NCBI GenBank assembly: GCA_009617715.1
Contig: VTFK01000546.1
Span: forward strand, 80,863-144,862
Length of the DNA: 64,000 nucleotides
Direction: 5' to 3'
Source of the DNA: Plectrocnemia conspersa
Lineage: Eukaryota; Arthropoda; Insecta; Trichoptera; Polycentropodidae
Below are positions 36,065-46,389 of the stretch, piece by piece; the first letter of the stretch is position 1; the number at the start of each line of letters is the position of its first letter. A model generated the notes under the pieces. It was not told the origin of the DNA. It was given only the letters and a program-made list of their open reading frames with translations, and ran no database searches. Made by a program: the position numbers and the translations under genes.

Positions 36065-37948
36065 TTACTCCGGCTCGGTGAGGCGGAGGCGGGCGAAGTC
36101 CTCGAACACGATGTTATCCTCTTCCTCGTTGGCGTAGAGGGAGTTCTCGTAGCGGTGGCGCTCGATGGACTGCATCTTCTTCATCGCGTTCACTCGCTGC
36201 TTCTCGACGGTTCCTGAAAAGCGACGCGTGTTTATTTATCGAAAGTTCCAACGATTCGAATTCTCGGTCTCAAATCGTACGTTCGCCATCGAACGCGCTT
36301 ACGTAAAGGTAAATCAACTTTTTATGCGCCGAAGCGAACGAATCATATCTAGAGTTATCTAACAGAGGCTAAATTGACGCGATACGTGTAGACTTGTGCA
36401 CGTTTTCGACCTAACTTAGACGAGTTGACGAACTTGAGTATTCGACTATTCGTCAATAGACCTTCGACAATAAAATATCTTGTTTGTTTGATATTTCAAG
36501 TTAATTAGAGAATATAGGCTATGTAATATGAACCGCTTTAAAAATATGGTATTTAAATATTATGTGAGGTCATTATTATAATTTTAAAACGTTAAACGTT
36601 CAAATAATTTTTTTTTTGAGAATTTGTAATAATATATAAATACATACGATTATAACGCAAAATGTCTGCTTATATAGATAGGGTGGAAGTTCGGAGAGTT
36701 TCGTTGAAACGAATAAAGCGATAGATTTATAGAAGCAAACTCACCCGGGGCCGGGTGCAACAGTTTGAAGGGCACGTCGGTGACGAGCTCTCCGCCGAGG
36801 GTTCCGCAGTTGAGTTTGACGCGCACGGAGTACGATACCACTATACCGATGGCGTCGGCGGGGCACTTTCCCTCTGCCACGAGCGTCGAGCTGGCCAGGT
36901 TCACGTCGTCCTCCTTGAGGTGTCCGTCGAGGGCGATTCCTGCGGAAGGGACCGGTCAGTCGCGGAACGAAGCTTCGAGTCACTCGCTCGGACTTACCGC
37001 GGCTGTCCTTGTTGGTGCGCGCTAGGGGCACCATGTAGAACGTCTTGGAGAGGCTGGCTCCCGGGGTGACCGGGCAGCCCTCGCGGCTCTCGAGCGAAGC
37101 CACGTGCCTGCTGAACTGCGAGTTGATCATGGTAATCTCGCAGTGCTGGATGACGTAGCACTTGATGCTGCGCACCGACTTGCGCGAGTTGTTGGATACG
37201 ATTACGTTGGCGGCCAGCTTCTCGCCGTGGTAGTAAGTCTCGCGGTCGAGCGTCACCTCCAGGTTGATCTTGCCGTTGCTGAACGTGAAGCCCTTGGACA
37301 CGAGCGAGCTGGGCAGGCGCCTGCCCCTCACCGCCGGAGCGTGCTGCAGCTTCTTGATGGCCAGCACCACCGAGCTGCGCTTGTGGCCCTTGTCTTCGTC
37401 GTTCTCGGCGACGTACGTGCGCACGCAGTACTCGACGCCCAGCGGCTTGCCCTGGTCGTCCTCTCCCGGCTGCAGCGTCACCTGAGAGACGAGCGAGATC
37501 GAGTCGAACGAATTTTTTACGTAAACGTAGATAAATTGCAAACGCGACTAACCGAACTGGGGGCCATGTCGGGGAAGCCGAAGGTGAAGGGGAACGCGCT
37601 GGGACCGAGTTTCTTGAGCAGCTTCTCCTGCACGGGGGTGAGCTCCATCTTGCTGTTGATCATGGGCACGGCCTGTTCGTGAGAGAGCACCAGTTCGCGG
37701 GAGAACTTGAGACCCATGACTTCGTCCTCCTCGCGGCCATAGCGATAGGTGGTGACGAGCTGACTGTAGATCTTGCGGCCCTTCAGATAGTCCCCGTCCA
37801 CCACGATGACGCCGTCCACGGGGTCGCAGTAGTCCACGTGGTCCACGAAGTCGCGCTTGCCCAGGTACACGGTCACCTTGCCGTTGGGGGTGGTCTTCTT
37901 GAACACCTTCACGGCGACGACCATCGCGAGGCTGAGGAGGGCGATCAT
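36065..37948 (-). CDS. Arr2: Arrestin-2 (visual arrestin, phosrestin-I type)
   Basis: Binds light-activated rhodopsin in photoreceptor rhabdomeres and ends signalling. Exons in reading order are 37948-37553, 37481-36998, 36939-36745 and 36213-36065; GT/AG and phases agree, giving 407 residues (399 from the Met at 37924, which aligns with the usual Met-Val-Val start; Drosophila Arr2 has 401). Diagnostic blocks: VKVFKKTTPNGKVTVYLGKR, DHVDYCDPVDGVIVVDGDYL, YRYGREEDEVMGLKFSREL, SSLVSKGFTFSNGKINLEVT, GIALDGHLKEDDVNLASSTL, and the C-terminal MKKMQSIERHRY (the position phosphorylated by CaMKII in fly Arr2) and DNIVFEDFARLRL. It is far closer to Arr2 than Arr1. The eight extra N-terminal residues (MIALLSLA) are uncertain. 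Confidence 0.96.
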
Positions 37949-38013
37949 GGTTCTTAACGCGAAGGGGGCGCGAGCGAGACTCGACTGTGACGACCGTCGG
38001 ATCGCAGCGGGCT

Positions 38014-38019
38014 CTTATA
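38014..38019 (-). promoter_or_regulatory. TATA box of arrestin-2
   Basis: CTATAAGAGC on the minus strand, about 66 bp upstream of the first ATG (37948). Confidence 0.65.
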
Positions 38020-38046
38020 GGCGCGTCGGAGACGTTTTAGGGTTTC

Positions 38047-38073
38047 GCTAATGGGATCGAGCAAACGGGATTA
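38047..38073 (-). promoter_or_regulatory. Candidate Otd/Crx-type homeodomain sites upstream of arrestin-2
   Basis: On the minus strand GCTAATCCCG (38074-38065 region) contains TAATCC, the K50 homeodomain site used by Otd/Crx. About 15 bp on is CCCATTAGC, so the pair forms an imperfect palindrome GCTAAT...ATTAGC. It lies about 30-50 bp upstream of the TATA box, where fly photoreceptor genes carry such elements. Function is inferred. Confidence 0.4.
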
Positions 38074-38283
38074 GCGTGACGCGCGCCGCGTTCCAGATCG
38101 CCGGGAGCAAAACGACGTACGATAGTTTCGACGCGAACGTAAGATAAATCGATTTATTATGTATAGAAAATTACGCGTTCATTTCGTACATTGTAGCTTG
38201 ATAAATTGCTCGAAAAAAGTTCATGTCTGTATAGAAATCACAACAAAATCTCAGTTTCGGAAGATCATTTTTGTTATATAATC

Positions 38284-38345
38284 ATGGCAGTAGCGTAGGG
38301 GGAGGGCAGAGCAGAGGCATATGCCCCGGGTGCAAGATTGGATCC
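38284..38345. repeat. DNA-transposon/MITE end (GCAGTAGCGTAGGGGGAGGG)
   Basis: The word CAGTAGCGTAG and the following GCCCCGGGTGC are counterparts of CAGTGGCGTAG (complement of 41494-41506 region) and CCCCCGGGTGC at 18405. Whether the two ends bound one composite element is unclear. Confidence 0.4.
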
Positions 38346-38389
38346 ATTTTCAAACAATATATTTGATTTTGCCAGGAATCACATGGCAT

Positions 38390-39125
38390 TATTAGTAAAC
38401 TGTGATAATTACAGTGTTTCTTTATTCCATTGAGGAAACCCGCTATATTTTTAGTCGTTTTCTTATACCTAACTATTCTTAGATTGACTTTATTTCCAAT
38501 ATTAAATTTATGTACATCTTTATTTCTGATTAAATACTCTGGTGACATATCGTTTTCTAACTTATATATAAATACTAAAACATTTATCTGCAATATTTCT
38601 TGAACATTTTACCATTCCAATATATCAATCATACTTCTTCCACTAGTAAATCTATTTTTTATTTAACGCTACTCTCATTGCCCTATTTTGTGGTTTTTGC
38701 AACATCTTTTTATCGAATTTATTAAGCATACACAATATTGTTGTGCATAAAAAGTGTGGCAATATTTTTTTTGCGTTTATACCTACTTAATATATTTCTT
38801 ATCCAAGATAATATACATATTTTCCCACTATTTTTTTTTATTTAATTCATATTTTAATCTACAATTACTACTAAATATGATAATTAATAAAGATACATTT
38901 AGTTTAAATACATAATTTTTTAATCATATTTGTATTATACCTAATTTATTATTTAAATTATTTACAACTTCTTTCCCATTATCATCAATAAATTAATGCG
39001 CCGTCTGCGAATAGGTATATTTTAATTTTTAAATAGTCCTAATTTGGACCCACCCCTGTAGTACACCCTTTGGAATAAGCATAATTTATTTTTACGTTTT
39101 GCTTTCTCTGTTTTAAATAATACGG
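38390..39125 (-). mobile_element. LINE-B 3' fragment
   Basis: The minus-strand frame (VLVFIYKLENDMSPEYLIRN, KDVHKFNIGNKVNLRIVRYK, AGFLNGIKKH) matches LINE-B. A further part near 39010-39060 corresponds to the GPLLF region. It has many stops and gaps. Confidence 0.82.
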
Positions 39126-39139
39126 TTGATTTTTTCGTA

Positions 39140-39660
39140 TCCTTGGGCAACGACACTTCTATTTTCAAATACGACTGAAGACGCAAAATAACTTTGACGC
39201 TGGTCGTATCAATAAAAAAGCAGTAAAAGGATAATATGAAGTATCCATATCAATGGCAAAAACTGTAAAACTCCATATTATAGCAGGGCAGCTAATTATT
39301 CCTGTTACAAAAGTAATAAAGAATACAATGTTGGGGATTAGAGCAACGAAAGATTGTTTCATTATCGAATAATACGGTCAAGAATAGGATCGAAGATATG
39401 TCATATAATACAAAAGAGCAGTTAATTTCAAGAGTGCTCAAAAGTCAATACAATCGTATGAGAGTACCGACGTCGCTAATAATACTAATTTGTTAGCATT
39501 TATTAGATATTAATTTGAGTATAAAATAGAAGTGGATTTGCTATGTTGTGATTCACTACCTTCGCGTACTATAGCTGAGGCCATATTTAATAGTTTCGAT
39601 CATTCTATAACCAAAATAAAATTAAGCGATTCTAAACATTAATTTATTTTATTTTACCAT
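39140..39660 (+). pseudogene. hAT transposase remnant (ZBED5-like)
   Basis: A plus-strand frame near 39525-39640 reads IEVDLLCCDSLPSRTIAEAI, resembling the segment just before the D-G-A-P motif in ZBED5-like hAT transposases. Only a small decayed piece. Confidence 0.45.
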
Positions 39661-39769
39661 TGTGAACGTCAAAAACATAAACAACCATTACGAAATGTAT
39701 TTTTAATTTGACGGTAAAACGTCAACTACTTTTAATGTTGTGATAGTTTATAAAAAATAAGTATAGGTT

Positions 39770-40035
39770 CTAATTTTCGCAAATAAACCCGGCGGTACGG
39801 CTGCATTTTTAGGAATGCATGAAAATCATGCCTGCGCCGTAGCAGTGGGAACGGTCGGTTGCTAGCGCTCATATTACGACTTTTTATAATACTATTATAA
39901 ATTACATGTAGCACATCTAAAGCGAATTTTGATCAAAAGAAGAGCGAAAAATACAGTTATCCCTTCTTAGAACTCAAAAATCCACGCCAAAAGGAATAAA
40001 ATCACGTCGGCGACGTTGCAGTGGGAACGCTCGGT
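39770..40035. repeat. MITE copy with GTTCCCACTGCAACG-type ends
   Basis: Both halves carry the GCAGTGGGAACG word (39843 and 40017). The interior has the 'atcaaaagaagagcgaaaaatacagttatcccttcttagaactcaaaaatccacgcc' features of the 17.8 and 27.2 kb family. This copy shows the ends most clearly. Confidence 0.55.
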
Positions 40036-40230
40036 ATCCAGCTCCAGCAATACAAGTCAGTGTTGAAATCTCTTTTAACACTAACTTGTGTTGCTGGAGC
40101 TCTTAGAATTACCATTGCAATTTTGTATAAATGAGGATATATATTTTTAATTTCCTCCAAAAATATGTTTTTTTTTTGTATCCAATCTTTGTACATGGTT
40201 AAATTATTCAATACGAATCCAATGTCCACA
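40035..40230 (-). pseudogene. hAT transposase C-terminal fragment
   Basis: The minus-strand frame reads IYPHLYKIAMVILRAPATQV followed by SVKRDF. This is the hAT dimerisation signature (Y-P-x-L...A...I-x-x-x-P-A-T-x-V-x-V-x-R-x-F), here with a Lys-Arg-Asp change. Confidence 0.7.
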
Positions 40231-40589
40231 TCTGTATAAATAGGAAATTTATGTGTCTATTGCTAATTCTTTACTTCTTAAAAAATCGTCTTAATCGTTT
40301 GAACATTTTCATCGGATGTTTCACTAGATAAGTGTACGTCACTTCTTCACTTTATTTCCCGAAAAACAAGCCTAATACTCTATTATTGTACGAGTTGACA
40401 ACCAGCTACTGCAACGAACGTCACAGCTTCCAAATTGTACACACATACATTCGCACGTGCTAGAGCCCAGTCACAGGAATAAAGTCGTATACGTCGCACG
40501 AAAATACGATTGTGTGTTTTTTGTTTCTACTTTTTGTTTCTGTTGAGAGTTTAAAAGAGATCGTAAATTTATTAAAATATCATACGTGT

Positions 40590-41575
40590 AATACTATTTA
40601 ATCTGAACATAAATGATTTAACCCTATGTAAACTTGCAGGAATAATTCAACTGTATGCTGATGATACAGTGTTAATATATAACTCTAAAACATATAAAGA
40701 CACGCAGAATGATTTGATCCATATTAATGAACGGATGAGATTAAACAAATTAACAATTAATGAAAAAAAAACAAACTATATAATATTTAATGGCGATTTT
40801 AATATTTCTACTATTGTAAATAACTCACAAATTACAAAAAGTGATAATATAAAATTCTTAGGTCTGCTTTTAGATAAAAGTTAAAATTTTTATAATCATA
40901 TTGATTATATAATAATAAAAAGTATTACCAATGTCAAAAGTTTAATTTAGGTTTCAAAATATTTTATCATTTAAAACTAGATTAAGCATATATATTATTA
41001 TTTGCATATTCATAGTCATTTAACACATATGTCTTGCGTCTGGGGGTTTACAAGTAAATTTAAAATAAAATCACTTGAGGTGATTCAAAATAGTGCCATA
41101 AAAAATGATTGAATTTGCCATTTGAAACTAACACAAAAGACATATATATGAAAACAAAAATTTTACCTATAACTATTCTTCCAAAATATGAATCAATAAT
41201 GATAACAAAAAAAAATGTTAGAGGGAAAATCAATTATAAATACATACTAAATTTAAAATTAGAAAACAACAACATAACTATGAGATTAGATCTGTATATG
41301 ATCTACACATCCCTCAACCGTTTTCAGTAAATATTATATACAGGGGCAAATGCACTAAAACACATATAAATCCACGAATAACAAAATTTTAATAATAACC
41401 AATTTATTATTTTAAGAAATGCTGATTTTATGAGTCTGCAAAAAATGTATGGGGGCGGCAATTTTAAGAATCGCCCTGGGCAGCACATATCCTAGCTACG
41501 CCACTGTGATTTACCAATATCAACTAGAAATTAGTTTAAAGAAATTAAAAAATTGTTAGAACTTTAAAAAATGTG
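40590..41575 (+). mobile_element. LINE-C copy, frameshifted, with a small insertion
   Basis: Matches LINE-C at 45.27-46.10 kb. The RT block LYADDTVLIYNSKTYKD (40649-40700) keeps the catalytic Y-A-D-D, followed by NKLTINEKKTNYIIFN and FLGLLLDK, then frameshifts. A foreign piece at about 41340-41505 ending CCTAGCTACGCCACTG interrupts it before the tail DLPISTRN. Confidence 0.85.
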
Positions 41576-41579
41576 TGTA

Positions 41580-41990
41580 TATGTGTATGTACGTTGTTAT
41601 AATTTGTTATGCTTATTATTTTGATAAGTTTTTAAATGTGTTTATTATACTTTGTAATGTATATGTTTTCATTTTTAATTTATAACTTAAAATTGTATTA
41701 AAGTGTAAATATTTTCCAAAATTTTTGGTACAAATGACAAATGATTCTCCAATTGAGAAATAGATAAAAATGCGCCATCCATAAATAATCAACTCTGAAT
41801 AAATTTGACGTCTTTCAGAAAGTAGCTAGTAGTAGGTAGTAGCTGTTTTTATTATTTGTTAAAATTGACGTCGGATCGATGGATTGCGCAACCCGTTGGG
41901 CAACCCATTGGGCAATCCGTCTGTCAGTGGCTGGCTGACTGGCTGACAGCATGCGCTCGTTCGGTTGCAGCTCGTTCGGTCGCCGCTGAG
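41580..41990. other. Intergenic and PEX7 5' region
   Basis: AT-rich LINE-C tail and spacer, becoming GC-richer near 41870 with short CTGGCTGACTGGCTGAC repeats. The open frame extends 5' of the chosen PEX7 start, but that part has no family similarity. Confidence 0.5.
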
Positions 41991-43091
41991 ATGGCGACGT
42001 TCCTGACTCCCAACCGCCACGGCTACAGCGTCCGCTTCTCGCCGTTCGATCCGGACCGGCTGGCCGTGGCGGCCAGCCAGTACTACGGGCTCGCGGGCGG
42101 CGGCACTCTCTTCCTGCTGCGCCTGTCGGCCGACGGCTCGGAGATCGCCGAGGTCGACTCGTTCCAATGGAGCGACGGCCTCTTCGACGCGGTGTGGTCC
42201 GAGACGGACGGAGACGTGGTGGTGACGGCGTCGGGGGACGGAGGCCTGCAGGTGTGGAACCTGTCGCGGCCCGGCCTGGCGCCGCTGTCTCTGCGCGAGC
42301 ACAAGAAGGAGGTGTACTCGGTGGACTGGTCCCGCACCCGCCGGGAGCAGCGCCTCCTCAGCGCCTCGTGGGACTGCAGCGTCAAACTGTGGGACCCCAC
42401 CAGGCAGAGCTCGCTCAACACCTACTTGGGCCACTCGCAGCTCGTCTACAACGCCATGTTCTCGCCGCACGTCTCCAACGCGTTCGCCTCCGTCTCTGGC
42501 GACGGCTACATGAAGATATGGAACGCCCACGACACCGTCAGGCCCACGGCCAGCGTCAAGGCGCACGACGCCGAGGTGCTGTCGTGCGACTGGTGCAAGT
42601 ACGAGCAGAACGTTCTGGCCACCGCCGGCTCCGACGGCCTCATCAGGGGATGGGACGTCCGCAACCTGACGGCCCCCATCTTCGAACTCAAAGGTCTATT
42701 ATAACTGTCCTTATTATAACTGTTCTTTGACCTCAACGTCTCTCTCGCTGTTTCAGGATGCGAATACGCCGTGAGAAGGGTCCAATTCTCGCCGCACGAC
42801 CTCTCCGTGCTGGCCTCCGTGTCCTACGACTTCACCACTAGGTGAGTTTATCAACTTGCAAATCTATCAATTAACAAATCTCCACCTACACCTACATCTC
42901 CACCTCCGTTTCTCTGCTGCAGAATCTGGGACTTCAAACAGGGCTGCGACCCCGTGGAGACCGTCAAGCATCACTCCGAGTTCACCTACGGCCTCGACTG
43001 GAACGTCCTGAGAAAGAACCAGATAGCGGACTGCGGGTGGGACTCTCTAGTCCGCGTCTTCTCGCCCAGATGCCTCCGGTCGGACCGCTGA
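41991..43091 (+). CDS. Pex7: Peroxin-7, PTS2 import receptor
   Basis: WD40 receptor that binds PTS2-bearing enzymes in the cytosol and delivers them to the peroxisome. Exons 41991-42693, 42757-42841 and 42923-43091 (GT/AG, phases 1 and 2) encode 318 residues; human PEX7 has 323. Family blocks in order: LTPNRHGYSVRFSPFDPDRL, WSDGLFDAVWSE, ASGDGGLQVWNLS, HKKEVYSVDWSRTRREQRLL, SASWDCSVKLWDPTRQSSLN, SGDGYMKIWNAHD, VLSCDWCKYEQNVLATAGSD, GLIRGWDVRNLTAPIFELKG, SYDFTTRIWDF and IADCGWDSLVRVFSPRCL. The start was chosen because it matches the family N-terminus and has a good context. The gene ends tail to tail with the SPSB3-like gene. Confidence 0.97.
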
Positions 43092-43142
43092 GTCAAACGA
43101 CTCACTATTGTATATATGTATCATATTGTTATTAAATTTGTA

Positions 43143-43148
43143 AATAAA
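43143..43148 (+). terminator. Polyadenylation signal of Pex7
   Basis: AATAAA 52 bp after the stop codon. Confidence 0.75.
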
Positions 43149-43175
43149 ACATCGTAAGGGAGAAAATAAATCCTT

Positions 43176-43181
43176 TTTATT
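43176..43181 (-). terminator. Polyadenylation signal of the SPSB3-like gene
   Basis: TTTATT on the plus strand (AATAAA on the minus strand), 14 bp beyond the stop. With the Pex7 signal only 28 bp away, the two 3' UTRs probably overlap. Confidence 0.6.
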
Positions 43182-43194
43182 AAATAAATCACAG

Positions 43195-44285
43195 TTAATA
43201 TCGCGCGTCGCGAAAGCACTCCACGCACATCTTGGACTGCTTCTTTTCGACGGAGACGACCGCCGTCCTCGTCCGGCATCTCTCGCACGCCGTCTCCGTC
43301 AGTCTGGTGGAGAACTGGACGAAGGCGTCGCCGAGCGTGGGCTCCAGCGCCGCAGCCCACAGCTCGTCGTCCGGAATATCCAGAGAGGGGTTCGGCGGCG
43401 GCGTCGGCTCCGTAACGACGTTCTGTAAAAAGTCGGAGATTAGATTCAGTCAATAGCCGAATAGTAGTAGAGAGAAAGAGCAGAGACGGACCGTGGTTTT
43501 GCGCGAATTGCAGTTTTTCCAGAACGACGCCTCGCGCTTGTCGTCGAAAGTCTCCTCGCCGGGATCTGTAAACGTATCTGTAGTACACAGAGCGAGTACA
43601 GAGCGAGTGAATAAAGAGATACGCACCTTCGTCCGGCAGGAGGATCCAGAAGGCGGCGCGGAAAAAGGACCTGAAGCCGGGGACTCGGAGCGGCAGCGAC
43701 TCGGGGCGAAGCGTCCGCGCGCACAGCACGGAGAGCGACGCGGGCGCGGACATGGAGTAGACGAGGCGCACCGCCGATTGCGAAGCCGTCGACGACACCA
43801 TGGGGTAGAGTCTGGAGTGTCTCCTGAGTCCGTCGAAGGAGACGCCTGCGATAGAGGGGTTAGGTCGAAATGGTTAGAACGGAGAATAGAGAACGGGAAC
43901 GCACCCACGGGCCGGCGGTTGACGTAGTAGCGCAGCGTGCCGCGCCACATGTCCAGGTAGACGCCGACGACGGAGCCCTTGCCGAAGCCCTTGCAGCGAC
44001 GGGCGACGGCGCCGCCGTGCTGGGCGGCGCCCGTGTACGAGAGGCCGTACGACTCGCGGTCCAGCCCCAGGAACGAGGCGAACTGGTAACGGCCGGCGGC
44101 GAAGTCCACGCGCGCCGTGCCCGCCCCGATCATCACGTCCGTGCCGTACAGCTCGGTGAGCACCTTGATCTCCCAGTAGTGCAGCAGGTCCCTGTCGAGC
44201 GGCCGGCTGCCCACCACGGCCGCCGTCCCGCTGCTGTACCGCCGGTGGAACGTCACCTCGCGGCCGTCGTCGCTCAGCTCGACGT

Positions 44286-44319
<34 letters not shown>

Positions 44320-44556
44320 GTCATCGTCGCCCCCCGTGCTCAGCCAGCGCCACGACGGGGCTGCAACCGACCGCGTCGTCCTTTACTAGCTAACGTCGCT
44401 AAAGCGGAAGCGCACTCGTCTCGTCCTCAACCCACCCTCGCCGTCCTCGGCGCAGCGACACGTCACGCGGGGCGGCGGCCTCGAGTCCCACGCGCGCCCG
44501 GGGGGGAACGGCGCGCCCCCCGAGGCGCTCCAGCAAGCGCAGAACGGCCCCGACAT
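43195..44556 (-). CDS. SPRY and SOCS-box protein, SPSB3-like
   Basis: Likely substrate adaptor of a Cullin-RING ubiquitin ligase. Exons in reading order are 44556-44436, 44360-43905, 43845-43627, 43565-43492 and 43422-43195, phases consistent, 365 residues (human SPSB3 about 355). The N-terminus is Cys/Pro/Gly rich with a ten-Gly run. The SPRY domain runs from about residue 65 (DGREVTFHRRYSSGTAAVVG, HYWEIKVLTELYGTDVMIGA, ESYGLSYTGAAQHGG, VGVYLDMWRGTLRYYVNRRP, LYPMVSSTASQS). A BC-box-like SLSVLCARTLRP and a Cul-box-like ESLPLRVPG follow. The C-terminus then extends about 110 residues with paired cysteines (TACERCRTRTAVVSV and KMCVECF), a possible zinc-binding unit that I do not recall from human SPSB3. 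Confidence 0.88.
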
Positions 44557-44690
44557 CGGCTGTCACTCCCGTCGCGGCTCCGTCCCTTCCGACCGACGAG
44601 CTAACCGAAGAGCTAACAGAAGAGCTACCGTAAGAGCTAACCGCAGCGCTAACCGACTCCCTTCGGCGTTAGTATATGCACATGCAAACA
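44557..44690. other. SPSB3-like 5' region
   Basis: A run of 'gagctaaccgaagagctaacagaagagcta' words: five to six imperfect copies of AAGAGCTAAC at 44598-44650, a short tandem repeat in the presumed 5' UTR or promoter. Confidence 0.5.
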
Positions 44691-44694
44691 ATAT

Positions 44695-46389
44695 TCATAG
44701 AATGGCAGCTTTAACTCATCAATCTTATTGCTCCGATATTAACAAAATTATTCAATAAATGTTTAAAAGAGGAAAGATTCCCAGAGTCCCTAAAAATTGC
44801 AAAAATAATTCCAATATATAGAGGTGATGATAAAAATAACACTAATAATTATCGCCCTATATCTATTCTACCAATCATATCAAAAATATTTTAATCAATT
44901 ATAGCTAATAGAATTAATGAATTTTTAAAAAGTATAAATTTTTTATCTCATTTACAATATGGATTTAGAAGCAAATCCAATACAAAATACGCTGCTTTTG
45001 ATTTAATTAATGAAATACAACAACACCTTAATGATAAAAATAAAACTTCAGCAATATTTATAGATTTAAAAAAAGCTTTTGATACAGTAGATCATAACAT
45101 ATTATTAAAGAAATTAAACCATATTGGAATAGTTAGACCAACACTAAATTTATTAAGAAGCTATTTAAATAATAGACAACAAGTAGTAGTAATAAATGGT
45201 ATACAAAGTGAATATGAGGTGGTCAAGTGTGGAATTCCACAGGGTTCTATTTTAGGTCCATTACTATTTAATTTGTACATAAATGATTTAACTCTATGTA
45301 AACTTATAGGAAGGATTCAACTGTATGCTAATGATACAGTGTTAATATATAACTCTAAAACATATAAAGACATGCAAAACAACATGCAGAATGATTTGAT
45401 CGATATTAATGAATGGATGAGATTAAACAAATTAACAATTAATGAAAAAAAAACAAATTATATGATATTTAATGATGATTTTAATATTTCTCTTAATGTA
45501 AATAACTCTCTAATTACAAAAAGTGATAATATAAGATTCTTAGGTCTGCTGTTAGATAAAAATTTAAATTTTTATAATCATGTTGATTATATAATAAAAA
45601 AAATTTTACCTATGTCAAAAATTTTATACAGGTTTCAAAATATTTTATCATTTAAAACTAGATTAAGCATTTATTTTTCACACATTCATAGTCATCTAAC
45701 ATATATGTCTTACGTCTGGGGGTTTACAAGTAAATTAAAAATAAAATCACTGGAGGTGATTCAAAATAGTGCCATAAAAAATTTATTGAATTTACCGTTT
45801 GATACTCACACAAAAGACATATATATGAAAACAAAAATTTTACCTATAACTATCCTTCCAAAATATGAATTAATAATGATAACAAAAAAAATGTTAGAGG
45901 GAAAATCAACTATAAATACTAAATTTAAAATTAGAAAAGAGCAACACAAATATGAAATTAGATCTGCATATGATCTACACATCCCTCAACCATTTTCAGT
46001 AAAGTTTGGAACAAATTCTTTAAAATATATAGCTTTTAAAACATATAATGATTTACCAATATCAACCAGAAATAACTTTAAAGAAATAAGAAAATATTTT
46101 TAAAAAAAATTCATCAAACTTTAAAAAAAAAAATGTGTGTATATGTTTATGTTTGTATATTTATATGTATATATGCATATGTATGAATGTATGTATATGT
46201 GTATGTACATTCTTATTTTTTGTTATACTTATTATTTTGATAAGAGTTTAAATATGTTTATTATACTTTCTAATGTATAAGTTTTTATTTTTCATATTTA
46301 ACATAAAACTGTAATAAAATGTAACCGTAGAATGAGTAATTTTATACTCATGCGGAATTACGTTAATAAATAAATAAAAAAAAAAAATT
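44695..46389 (+). mobile_element. LINE-C, 5'-truncated non-LTR retrotransposon
   Basis: Reverse transcriptase with motifs NYRPISILPIISKIF, LQYGFRSKSNTKYAAFDL, FIDLKKAFDTVDHNILLKKL and CGIPQGSILGPLLFNLYIND. The catalytic box reads Y-A-N-D instead of Y-A-D-D. A long open frame at 45219-46103 continues to the C-terminus (PQPFSVKFGTNSLKYIAFKT, DLPISTRNNFKEIRKYF). A stop near 44894 breaks the upstream part. The 3' UTR ends in an (AATA)/(A)n tail at 46365-46389. Jockey-like by motif style. Confidence 0.92.

Noticed and set aside
37104..37682. 192-codon plus-strand frame opposite arrestin-2
   Set aside because: Antisense shadow of arrestin exons; spans an intron and has no motif.
38284..41506. One composite transposon bounded by CAGTAGCGTAG and CTACGCCACTG
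   Set aside because: The interior is a mixture of unrelated relics and the outer flanks show no target duplication I can see; the ends may be two separate MITEs.
41856..41990. Upstream extension of Pex7 to an earlier Met
   Set aside because: The added 45 residues include repetitive GQPIGQ-type sequence without family similarity; the Met at 41991 matches the known N-terminus.
41859..42730. Long frames in other phases and on the minus strand over Pex7
   Set aside because: Shadows of the GC-rich Pex7 exon; Arg/Ala/Gly-rich with no domain, while the Pex7 frame has full WD40 similarity.
43121..43801. 226-codon minus-strand frame over the SPSB3-like gene
   Set aside because: It reads through introns in the wrong phase; the spliced model restores SPRY/SOCS similarity and a clean cysteine-containing tail.
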